Part shown: positions 39,301 through 50,500 of the stretch, piece after piece
How positions within the stretch are numbered: position 1 is the first letter of the stretch
How the letters are laid out: each line of letters opens with the position of its first letter
NCBI GenBank assembly: GCA_023212725.1
Contig: JALBYF010000072.1
Coordinates: 22,645 to 86,644, forward strand
Length of the DNA: 64,000 nucleotides
Direction: 5' to 3'
From: Tranzscheliella williamsii
Lineage: Eukaryota; Basidiomycota; Ustilaginomycetes; Ustilaginales; Ustilaginaceae
Program-made: the position numbers and the translations under genes
The notes under the pieces: model-generated
What the model was told of the DNA's origin: nothing
Database searches by the model: none
The model's input: only the letters and a program-made list of their open reading frames with translations

Positions 39301-42251
39301 GCCGAGCAAGTGTTGGTCTCTCTCCGTGAGCAGAGAGGAACACTTGCTCGGTTATTGCCACGGTCTCTCCTAGGCGAAGACGGACCAGGATGCAGGGACT
39401 CTGATAGCGAGTCTGCTGACTGCGAGAGGGGTGATTTCCTATTTCGAGCTGGAATTAATATGCAAGGGCCGCCTGCTCGTCTGCGGATATTGCAGTGCTG
39501 GCCGATGGAGAGAACAAGATGGAATCTCTCCGCTCCCTGATGCCACTGCCTTCCCGCAGCCCGCCTTGGCATCCTCCACTTTACTCGCTTCCACCTTGCC
39601 TCAGTCATCTTGCAGTGCAGACATGGGTACGGGGCCCATTGACGAAGGCAAAGATGCTGAAGGGGGAAGAGTTGCCCGCTCCGAACACCCGCCTATGGAG
39701 ACCGCTGTCGGCCGTTGCTATTGTGGCATCAGTGTTCTCCTGGGCCGCAGTATGTTGGCATTGGACGTTGTTGGCCTTTCTATGCTCCTCAGACATATCC
39801 TGCCAAGTGTTTTGGGGCTATGAGAGGGGCGTGTTGGCGGCCAGGCCCCCAATAGGATTGTTGGAGATGCTCGGCATGTTCTCTCCTCTTCCTCCTGCAG
39901 CTAGTTGGTGTTGGTCTTGCCAGACTTCAACGCCACCTTGGCCGGGGGAGGTGATCCGCATCTCAGCTGCTTCCGTCTGCGCTCAGTTCAGTTGGCTAAA
40001 CCACTTTCCGGATCCAAGTCACTGCATTTCGCCCCTTGCGTGCGATGGTGGACAGGCAGAATGAGTTCTTGGCATACGAGTCGTCTACGCCGTGTGGCCG
40101 GCTCACTGCTTTGTTGGGGAGAGATGACGCTTCCACCGCAGCATTTCATCTGCGGAGTTCGAACAAAGCTTCTGTCAGCCTCGCATAGTCTTCATCCGCG
40201 GTGCCATCGATATTTGCCGTTGGCAAAGTGTGCATGCCGTGCGGAAGCTTGTTCTGGCCAAGCCTGCGTATTGCTACACGGGGCACCCCCGCCCAAGAGA
40301 CGCCACCACAAACGCGATCTCGCCGAGTGGGCCGAAGAGCAGCTTAGATACATGCATGAAGGAGCGGGCAGATCTAGCCATGCTTCGCCGATGCGATCGA
40401 CCAGAAGAAGCGGTCGAAATGAGACATCAGACGTTATTGCCAAAGATACGACGGGATGCATTGTTTCAGCACGATAGGAGCCGTCGAGCTTCATTCTTGC
40501 TCCTTGATGCCGTCTCAGCTCGCCGGTCGCCATCACATTTCTTTCACCTTGCTCAGAAAAGGGATGGCCTCCATTCCATCCTGTTTGCCATGATCCGCGA
40601 CGCCACAATCCGCTTCCCCTTGCCAGAGGTAGTTCAGGGCCAGCCTCTCTTCTATGGCGTTTACGCTTTGGGGACAAGATGGCTTCACGCACGCAGCTTG
40701 GTTTATGCCTGGATCAGATCGGCTTTCGCAGGAAAATCATGAATCTCGCAGCTCCTTTCTGGATTTTTGAAATGAATTATCTGGCGCTTCGCAGACGTAG
40801 CGGCAAAGTGGGAGAGCTCTCTTTCTGGGCGGCGCTAAAGGTCCTCTTGAAGCGCTTAACAGGAGCACAGCGACGACAGGCTGAAGGCGAGCGGCGAGCG
40901 GCGAGCGGCAGCTGCTGTGCAGAGCCTCTCCTGTGCCTACTGGCGCTCTGCTGCGGCTCTGCGTGCCGTGCCGCTGTATCACGTCAGGAGAGGACGCGGT
41001 GGAGCCTAAGCGAAGCTATTCATGCCTCTGAATCCACCTCCTCGCGTCTCGATTTGGTTGCCAACGATCCCGGCGCTTCTCAAACCTCGCCTTCCCCCAG
41101 CTTTCCATCTTACTGGTGCCAATCACACTTGCCCAGTGCAGCTTCTCCTGGTTATGCTACTATGCTAATCCCCAGCATCGCTGCTGGCTGCTGTCGTGTT
41201 ACCGCAGACGGTAGCAACCAACACTTGCCGCGGCTTGCAGCGTTGACTCTTGTCCCCTAACCTGTTGTCCTGTTCTCGTGTTTCTCTTTTCTTGCGCAGC
41301 TCTGGCTCCCTGCCTTTCTCAGTACGCCAAGCAGAACGATTCTATTTGACCCTTTGATACGACTTCTGTTGTTGACGTGCCCCCTTGCACACTACGTTCG
41401 CTGCCTGCGATCGATCCGATCGTCTCTTCGGTCATCATTTTGACTCCTGGCCTGGCCCTTCCCTTTGCAAGATACTGTCCATTCTGTCTGGTTCCATGTC
41501 TGGGTAACCAGATTTGCTTGCACGAGCTACGGTGGAGGAGCCACCCAGCCTGCTTTCTGGACGTATGCATTCACTGCTTTGTGGCATGAGAGCCCCCACC
41601 CTTAAGCCACGCTCGCAATTTCTCCGTTGCCTCTGCCTTCTCTCTCTGCAACACCGCCTTGTGACTGCTCATTTTGCGCTCTCGCCGTATCGCTGTCTCG
41701 CCGTCCCGCCGTCCGGTGCGCATTCCGTCCCCCTCGCTGCCGCACTGCTGCTCTACTGCCTTGCCTTTCCCGCCTTTCTGACTGCCTGCTAGCGACCCTA
41801 TTCCATTTCCGTTGGTGGATCCAGAGTGACTGGACCATTCCGCCTTATAAGCAACGATCTGCGTTTACCTGGTTTACTAAGTTGTTCCCTTTGCTTTCTC
41901 CCTCTCCTCGTCGATTTGCCTCCCTCTCCTCGTCGATTTGCCTCCCTCTGTTCTTGACGTCTTACCATTCCCTATCCCGACCACCGTTGCCGCTTCGAAG
42001 CTCGACCCACCGTTACCACTTTATACAGGCAGACAGCTTGCTGCTTGCGTCGACCATCTTTTCAGATCGTGGCCCCTGATCCGCCTTCACTCGCAGGTCT
42101 TACAGATAGATCGGTTTAGGTTTATCGCTTGACCTTGCTATCTCTTCCTCTGGAACGCGAACAGCTCGTTCCTTTGCCAGCCTTGACGCTATATACATCA
42201 CCAACGTCTCTGCACTATCGCTTGATCTGCTTGGATCGAGTGGCTGCGCCC
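36308..42251. promoter_or_regulatory. About 6-kb region upstream of the TEA factor: probable long promoter and spliced 5' leader
   Basis: No open frame here has a recognisable domain, although several of 150-200 codons exist on the plus strand (37288-37908, 39495-40064, 40679-41260). Between 38340 and 38719 the sequence has the C/T-rich look of a transcribed leader and ends in CAAG|GTAAGT (donor at 38720). A strong acceptor lies at 41299: CTAAC at 41257-41261, a pyrimidine run, then GCGCAG. After it come 950 bases of very C/T-rich leader with short upstream frames, including one of 75 codons (41565-41792), before the ATG at 42252. I infer a 5' UTR intron of about 2.6 kb; smaller introns are equally possible. 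The part 36600-37100 is the most AT-rich and holds nothing recognisable. Confidence 0.4.
41901..41944 (+). repeat. 22-bp tandem duplication in the C/T-rich leader
   Basis: Two exact copies of CCTCTCCTCGTCGATTTGCCTC (22 bases; 41901-41922 and 41923-41944), followed by a partial third copy. Confidence 0.9.
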
Positions 42252-45200
42252 ATGTCCACTGCTCAGTCAAGTTCTCCCACTGGAGACCTTCAGCGCCTCT
42301 TCCCTTCGCCCACGTATTCTGATTCGACTCACTCCTCGTCTTCGCATCTCTGTACACCGGAAAACACCATGTCCGCCGCAGCCGAAGCTGCCAACAAACG
42401 CAAGGACTTGCACCACGCCTCGATCAGTGCCGCTAACGCCGCTTTCATCTCGGCAACCGAGCGTGAGGTTCCGGCCAACCTCTTCTCTCACAGCATTTCC
42501 GAAATAGACCCGGATCTCAGCCAGGATGCCAACACCTTAGCCGCCGCTTTGGACTTTGACAACATGAGCGCAGAGATGCAGGAGGCCCTGAGCAACCACG
42601 GCTATCCCTTTATGGACAAGCGCCCCACCACCTCCCACGACGCTGTAACTACTGGTCTTCACGCCCGTGTAGACTCTCAATCTGGCCGACGCCACAGCAT
42701 TCAGCCGCTAATGTCCTCGAGTGACTCGCAAGGGTCTCTTGCCGATCAGTTGGGTGTACACGATGCCAATTCGCGCAGCATGAGCTTTTCAATGGACTCC
42801 ACTGGCTCTTTTGCCTACAATGGCATGCCGGACAACGGCGCCGACAACAGCGACAGAGCCGGCTTTCTTATGTCTCCCCCACGGTTGACGGTCAGCATGT
42901 CCTCTGGTAACAGCCCCACGCCAACCCCCACAGGAGATTTTTCCGAAGACGCCAAACGCCGGCGCACCTCGCAGGTAGATGCTACACCCGAGCGCAGCGT
43001 TCAGCAGCAGCAGCACATGCAGCAATTCTTGCCTCAACAGACGCCACCGAACATGTATGCCTATCAGCAGCATCCGCAATACTCACTCACATCTAGCGTC
43101 GGTATGGGAATGGACACGCCCACCTCCAGCTACGCCGGCCCCAGCTCGGTCCAGAGCAGCGCTTCTTCCATCCGCGCGCGACGACTCTCTTTGACAGGCA
43201 TCGACCGCGCCTCCCACATTGCCAATCTAACAGCCAACCTCACTCTCCCCAGTGGATTTGGCTCCTCGGCGTCGGCGCATTTCGACCATGCGCCCAAAAG
43301 CGCGCCTCCCCGAGCTGCATCCGACGCCATGCAGAGAGCACAGTCGAGATCTTCCCCGATGAGGAAGACCGACGAAAGTGGCCCAAATGCCAATGCAAAC
43401 GGCAGCAACGTCAGCCCTACGAGCGCAAATAGCAAGAACCAGGATGTCTGGCCCGATGACGTCGAGGTGGCCTTCTGGGAAGGTAAGTAACTCCCCATCA
43501 CGAACTGTCACCAAGACGACTGTCTTGCTTGGTCCCGCAGTATAGTTAGGTGCCATCAGCCGCATGGCCGAGCCACATCGCTTTTCCTCTTTTGGCTTTC
43601 GCAACCAGAAGTCTCTTTACTGACTCTTGATCCTTCTCCCCCTCGTGCCGACTTTGCTCTTTGCTTCCCAATCCCTTTCGTTCTCTCCCGCCTCAGCTTT
43701 GCGCCTCATCCCCAAGCTGGGTCGTCGTAAAGTGCTGGTACACGGAAAACCCTGCGGGCGAAACGAACTGATTGCCGACTACATCGAGCGCAAGACCAAC
43801 AAGGTGCGAACTCGCAAGCAGGTCTCAAGTCACATTCAGGTGCTCAAGAACATCCGAAAGGGCGATCCTGAGTTCCAGCAGCTGATCGCCGAGCCCACAA
43901 CCGAAGAAGACTTTTACATCCCCGCCGGCGGCATGATGTACGCACAAACACTAGCCGGCTATGGCTACGGCGGGCTCGGTAGTTCCTACCCGCTGCTCTC
44001 GATGGAGAACGGCGGCCTGCTTTCACCGTATACGCCGGGGCCCGCCGGCGGACAGAGCCTGACAAGCCCTCTTACCCCGGGCGCTCCTCCTCTGTCGGCC
44101 ACCCACTCGATCACCTCAGGACTCAACGAGCTTCACCTCCCTCCCACTGGCAATGCCAAGGACACTAGTGGTACTACTCCTTGCCCCATCTTGCCTGCTA
44201 GCTTCTCCATGTGGGTTCACTGCTCGAGCGGTGACGAGAAGCATGTCTACACCAATCTGGATCGAAACTCAATGTCCGTTCTCGCCAACAACCAAGCTTC
44301 ATTGCCCCACTTGACGCTTGACTCGGTTCGAGTTGGCCACTTCCGCTTCCCGCGCTTGGCCGAGATGTACCACCGGATGCCGTGCCAGTTCTTGCATGTC
44401 CATGTACCCTTGTCGGTCCCCCGTCATGATGTCATGATGCCCCGTTACGACCACTTCAGCACACAACTTTCGCTGACATCCGCACAAGACCTGAGGCTCA
44501 CCTCGGTTACAACTGTTTACTCTCACGGCAAGCGGGTGCTTTCTCTGGTAGAGCCACTCGACGCTCCGCGAAAGGTATCGGGACGCAACGGCACCGAGCT
44601 CACTTCTTCCACGGCCCACAACAATGGTGCCAATGTAAGCTTGAAGTCCGAGGATGGCACCAACGAAGGCGGAAGTGTCGGCGGTAACACTACCCCTCAA
44701 AAGGGTGCTGTAGGCTCCCTATGCGAGAACGGCGCTAGCAACGTTTCCTTGAGCCCTGTCTCGGGCACTTCAAGCGAACCTACTTCTCCTCGCACGCCGC
44801 TGGACGCTAGCAACTCGTCCAACAGCAATCTCCGACATGGGTGGTGCCACCAAGCTCCCTTCGCTACCGACTTTTGGGCCGACTTCCTTAGCCGCAATCA
44901 TCCCGTCAACGTTTATGGCGGCCGCGATGGTCTCCAGTCGTTCGGCAAAGAGCCGAGTGAGCGGGCCGCGCTGGGCATGGCTGTCTCGGGTGTCACCATC
45001 ATCCAGGAGCTCGTCGTCGCCAATGAAGAAACTGCCAAAAATGCTGCTAACGCTTCGAACAACAGAGATGCTTCTCACTCTGCGACTCCGACACTGCTGA
45101 ACGATTCTGGATCAGGCCTGAGCCCGGGAAGCAAAGTGGGCGATGTCGTGCTTGTGATCGCCTGGGACCTCGAGTGCGTTGAGGCCCTTGGAACCACGCC

Positions 45201-46326
45201 TGGCAGTCCCACCGTCTCGCTGCTGACGGCCGGCAACGGCGTCTCGCCCCTGAACCGAGCCACCCCGCTGGCGTCTCCCATGCAGCACAGCAACAGCCAT
45301 GGCATTACTCACTCGCCTATGAACATGATGTCGGGTCTATCTCCCATGCCGGCCTATCCCAGCGGGAATCAGCATATGAACCAGGCACATCATATGCAGC
45401 AGCTGCAGCAACATCATCTTCAGCAGCAGCAGCAACAACAACAGCAGCACCAACAGCAGCACCAACAGCAACAGCAACAGCAACAGCAGCAGCAGCACCA
45501 ACAGCAACACCACAATATGATGATGAACGCGCACATGTCGCAGCCCTATGCGTCTTCGAACCCCCCGGCGCTGATCCACACTCAGCCATCGCCTCAGCCG
45601 CATTTCGGATTCAAGATGGAGACTTCGCAGAGCAATCAAGATGGAGGCCTGCAGCCACCGACGCTGCTGCGAAAGCGGGGTCTCTCGATGAACAAGCCTA
45701 ATCTGATGGTCTCGATTCCTCCTGCGCCCTCGTACCTCAACCCGCAGCAGGGTCCGAACAGCGCCATGCTCAGTCCGCATGTGCAACCGTCACCGGCTAC
45801 GAGCCCGACGCCCGGAGCGTGGGGCCTGATGCAGCAGCGTGCGGTGCACACGCCTATCACACCCTTTCCCCAAGCGGGCCAAAATCTGAGCGAGCCGCCG
45901 CCGCTCATGACGGGCGAGGAGGCGCGACTGCAGAAAGAAAGGCTAGAACGACACTGGGCCAGCCAGGGACAGTCGATGGCGGGACCTCTGCCCTCGCCTC
46001 TGGACATGAACTTTGGCCACGGCGCCGGAAGCATGGCCGGGTCTTCGGCCAACATGGCTGCTGCCAACATGGCGGGTAGCGTCCACTCGGAGTCTGCCCT
46101 CGGTCTCATGGTACCGGGGACTGACGAGCAAGGCAACCTTCTTTCGCCCGCTCACTTTGAGCTGGGCGGCAAGATGGGCGGCATGGACTCTGGCAACAGC
46201 AGTTTCGAGCAGATGCTGCATGGCACCGAGCTTGCCAACGACAGCAGTACACAGGACTACCTGAATGGGCTGCTGGCCTCGATCGGAGTGCAAGGGCAGG
46301 ACGTCCAGCACCCCAGCCAACACTAA
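42252..46326 (+). CDS. TEA/ATTS-domain transcription factor (AbaA/Tec1 type), 1286 aa, two exons
   Basis: Exons are 42252-43482 and 43697-46326. The intron (donor GTAAGT, acceptor CCTCAG) splits the DNA-binding domain and its removal gives [26 protein letters not shown]. The TEA domain (about 398-470) continues with [20 protein letters not shown] and [13 protein letters not shown], the third helix that reads DNA. The start is ATG 42252 (MSTAQSSSP); the frame is open further but only from TTG, and a second Met lies at 42369. A C-terminal region (about 570-870) with [37 protein letters not shown] and [20 protein letters not shown] resembles the part conserved in fungal AbaA/Tec1. The remainder is Gln/His/Met-rich, a likely activation region. 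The family controls filamentation, mating or conidiation in other fungi; the target here is unknown. Confidence 0.94.
43483..43696 (+). other. Intron inside the TEA domain
   Basis: 214 nt with donor GTAAGTAA and acceptor CGCCTCAG after a T/C-rich run. Splicing rebuilds FWEALRLIP exactly as in other TEA domains. Confidence 0.92.
45395..45514 (+). repeat. Polyglutamine/histidine tract in the TEA factor
   Basis: About 40 codons of CAG/CAA with scattered CAC/CAT, in frame, ending before [11 protein letters not shown]. Likely length-variable. Confidence 0.92.
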
Positions 46327-47551
46327 TATCATTGCAGCGTGTCGGAGACACGACTTTAGCTTCCAGTATAGAGATTCTTTCCGCTTCGACCTGTTACGAC
46401 CTCATGCTACTATACCAACCGTCTCGCCATTATCGCATCCGCTCCCTCCCGTCTCCCTCCCGTCTCCCTCCCGTCTCCCTTCCTTCCAGCCTCGTCAAGG
46501 ATCCCGTCGTGCTAACCGTTCTCTATCGTCACATTCCCTCGCTCCCATGCTAGCCTTTTCCGCCGAGCGCTTTCCTGACCTCTCTCGTGACGGCGCATTT
46601 GCCAGATCCATCCTGGGGCGATCTTGGTGGTCGCTGCCATTCACAATTCTGATTTCTCCTACTACTGTATCCCTAGTCTAGCCGTGTTACGCCGTAATCG
46701 ATTTCTTCATGAACATCACTGCTTCTGTCTGCGACTCCAGCACCTACAAAGTCGAGGAAGCGGCGAGCCACCGAACGCGACCAGATGCACGCGACGCGCG
46801 TCTTCCGGACGATAAAAGCGACGCTTAGTTTGTCGTGCGAGTCACAGTGACTTGAGTAATGAACCGTGTCTGCTTGCGAAGTATGTATTCTTTTGGGCTG
46901 GGAATAACAATTACTATTCTATTTTGCTGGTGTTTTTGTCAGTTGGCTTAGGTTGCTCGTTTTGGATGCTTTTGTGGATGTTGTATGCTTGAAACGGCGG
47001 CGGTGATGCGTTGCTTCGTCACAAGATGCACTGTGACTCTCACCACTATATGTACCGTACTTGTACTGTAGCTAGAGTCTGAGACGGTGTGAAACTGCGT
47101 GCGCTACGTTCAGAGCCAGTGCGCCGTCGCGCGGCGAAGGAGAGGAGGTGAGGTGAACGGGGGTGGGAGTGCGGTCTTGCTTTGGCGAGCGGTGATTTTG
47201 GCCGTTGTGCGCGTTGTCCGGACGGCGAGCTCAGCGCCTTGTCCGCGCCTTGCCTTCGTCACACGCTTCACTCCCGTCATCCCCAGTCTGCTGGCCATTA
47301 TCACTGAACCGCTTCGCGTCGCACAGAGCTTCAGCCACGCCCTCACACTATCGCGTCTCGTTCCCGACAGGTGGCCGACTGGCTGCCCCTTCTTCTCTAC
47401 CGGCACTTGTTTCATGGGCTAAGCATCGTTGACGAAGGGCTGTACCCGCACCCTCGTGCCTGCTCTTGCAAGCTGCCGCAAGGCCTTTTTTGTCTCGACA
47501 TTGCGACCTCGCTCTGCTTGCTTCCAGAGGGTCCGCCTCTTGCCGCCTGAC
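46327..47551. promoter_or_regulatory. Intergenic region between the TEA factor and the kinase gene
   Basis: This is 1.2 kb with a C/T-rich 3' UTR part carrying a small tandem repeat, an AT-rich stretch (46860-46990), and a T/C-rich leader before 47552. No frame with a recognisable domain. Confidence 0.45.
46443..46482 (+). repeat. 11-bp tandem repeat CGTCTCCCTCC, about 3.5 copies
   Basis: Three near-perfect copies of CGTCTCCCTCC and partial flanking units in the presumed 3' UTR of the TEA gene. Confidence 0.85.
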
Positions 47552-50500
47552 ATGGTAGCCACAAGCCGCAGTCGGCAAGCACTCTCTCCGCTTCCTCAGA
47601 ATCAGTCGGCTTCTGCTTTGGTGGCCCCTCTGCCGTCGTCGCCGATGCAGGCCAAGGCCTCCGCCTCGCAGTCTACCTTGCTGCGCACTCGACATCCCTC
47701 GCTACAAGCCAAGCTTGCACAGGCCAGCTCCACCTTGCTCCAGTCTCCCACTTTGCTTCAACAAGCCGTCTGCTTCATCGAACTCGACACCGAGTCGATC
47801 GCTGCGTCTCAGAGCATGCATTCCTCCCGTATTCGCGCCGGGCTGAAGCGTAAGAAGAAAGCGGGCGGCATTGATACCAAGCAACAGAGCTCCAGCAACA
47901 ATACATCCTCCCACCATCGCAGCCGGGAGGCGCTCCCCGGCCTGGGCATTCGGCGCACCTCCACCAGGACAGCTCGACCGGTAGAGCCGGTTACCTCGCC
48001 GCATCTGCTTCGAGACCATAAGCCCTCCTCGTCGGCCAGCGACCGTTCCGACTGGTCTTCTATCGCTTCGCTCTCCCCAACCTCCTCTCGGTCCATGTCT
48101 CTTTTCCTGTCAGACGATCGTCATCCCGCCCATGCCTGCGCCTCTTCCCATCCGCCCACCCGCCGCTCCAGCCGCGGTTCCCTGCACAACACCCTCCACA
48201 GCCTTACGCTCGATGACCGTTCTCCGCCTCGAGCTGCTGTCGACAATACAGGACGTTCCGTCTCTCAGGAACAGAGCAACAGACGACGTCGCAACGCTGC
48301 TATGGAGACGCGCAGACGTCAGAATCCGCCCCAGCGTGCGTCGAGCGCAAGCAAGCTTCAGACCAGTAGTGCTGTCGAGAGCGACCGGTCTACCAATAGC
48401 GATGACGACGACGCCGAGGTGCAGCAGGAACGTCTCATTACCGCAGCGCCAACCTGGCAGCTGCATCGGCTCAAGAAGGATGAGCTCGTCCAGCTCAACC
48501 TGGCGGCAGGGTCGTGGGTCTCGCATCCATCAGACAAGGACCTCGAGGTGATGACCAAGCACGATCTGGTCAACAGCATCATCACTTGCCGCTCCCGCCT
48601 TGACAGGGTCCCGTCTAAGCCTTCCTCATCCGCCTCCTCCTCCAGCGCCTTCTCGCGAGCTCGAGAGGAGCTTCATGACAACGATGCGCTCGACCAATGG
48701 TCCGCTTCATCTTCGCGCCGTAAGGCGCGTCATTACGGTTCTCTTGGTGTTTCTGCAACGGACAAGCTGACTCGGCAAGAGCAGGACTTTTCCGACGACT
48801 CCAACGAGGCCGGCGGCGAAGAGACCGAAGCTGAGCATGGACGAGCTCTCCGCATTCGGCGCACTGGTGCTCGCGCATCTTCCCCTAGCCAACCGCCTGC
48901 TCCGCTCCGCCGCATGGACTCGTCTGTCTTTGACGAGCAGGAACCCGTCAAGCCTGCCCCACCCCCCCGGCGCCAGCTTCGAGACCGAACGATCCTGAGG
49001 GGACCTGCCCGCCGTGTTCGTCACCCAAACAGCTCCGAGGTCCACTCGGCTTCCACTTCTTCGTCTATCTTCGGCGGAAGGAGCTCCCGAACGTCCAACA
49101 CCTCCCATTCCCCTTTTCTCGCCAGGCTCCAACATAACCATTTCGTTGCCTCATCGCCCGTCCGCACCCGCTCTCGCAGTTCTCGCAGCTCCTTTGGGAT
49201 TCCCTCCCGGCGAAGGGTGGTCACCAGAGCCGCAGCAGCGGCCGAGGCACTCCACGCTCAGGCAAGCGGCCGTGATGCCACTTCGTCTCAGAATCCCATG
49301 GCTACTCCCAGGCTAGGTCGTCGCCGGCCTCGGCGAGCGCAGAAGACCGTTCATTTTCTTGCCTCGACCGCTGGCAACGACGACGATTGGATGGAGGAGC
49401 TTTCTTCGGACAGCGAAGCGGTCATGGTTGCGCTCGGCAAGGGCAGAGCCGCGCCTCATTCAGACTACAGTGACGACGGCGATGCAGAGTCCGGCAAGTC
49501 TCATGGCACGGGCGAGGGCTCTCGTCGAGTGGGTTCCAGACGTCTTCCCCGCGATAGCGGCTCGGCCCCGGACTCTACTACGTCGATTGGGTCCGGAAGC
49601 CATCACAGCAGCACCGTCTCGGTGGAGATCCCTCTTTTAGATGGCGCAGAGGATGAGGACACCGAGATGGCGAGCTCCGAGGAGGATGTCCACGACAGTC
49701 CGCTCAAGTTCCGCAAGCTCCGAAACGGCAAAGTGCGCATGCTCCCTTCCTCGCTAGCGGATCGATCTGCCAGCAGCGCCCACGACCGTCCTTCCGATGA
49801 TGTCGAAATGGAAAGGGCAGACCAGGACGGTTCAGGCGATGTCACGAATACCACTGCTGCGGCAGAAGGGGCGCTGAAAGAGCACGCTGTAGCAGACGTC
49901 GAGGGGGTCCAAGGTGCCATGGTGCAGCCCACATACAGCTCGCTGGCGCGTCTCCGAAAACAGGAATTGGAAGAGCTGTGCCAACATCGAGAGGTCTTGG
50001 TCCATGTTGACGACAAGAAGGCCGACCTGATTCACAGGCTTCTGCACTGGCACGAAAAAGAGCAGCAGAACACTGGCAGTGTACGGAACGGCAACGACGA
50101 CGACGACGACGACGACGCTGCCGGCTCGGATGTCTCAACTGTCACTGCCACACAACAGGGCGAGGTGACTACGCGTACCCCCACCAAGAAGCGCGAAACG
50201 CGGGGCCACCGCAAAAGCGCCGAGATGGATAGCGATCAGCCGCTCCTCCTCGGCGCCAATTCGCACATTCTCAATCCCGGCAAGCTGCTCACCCCGCCGC
50301 TAAGCTCTAACAACGAAGAAGCGAATGCGCCTCAAGTGGGCGATGGCGTGGATGAGCTGAATGGTCTGGACTTGGAGAGTCTCAACCTTACAGATAAGGA
50401 GATTGCCCCTGGAAAGCTCGTAAAACTGGAGAAGATTGGCTCCGGCGGCTTCAAGGACGTCTATGTGGGCAACTACCACATCTCCAAGACCCGAGTGAAC

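Noticed and set aside
39495..41260. Plus-strand frames of about 190 codons upstream of the TEA gene
   Set aside because: Several overlap in different frames with equal quality, which is the mark of non-coding GC-rich DNA; no domain.
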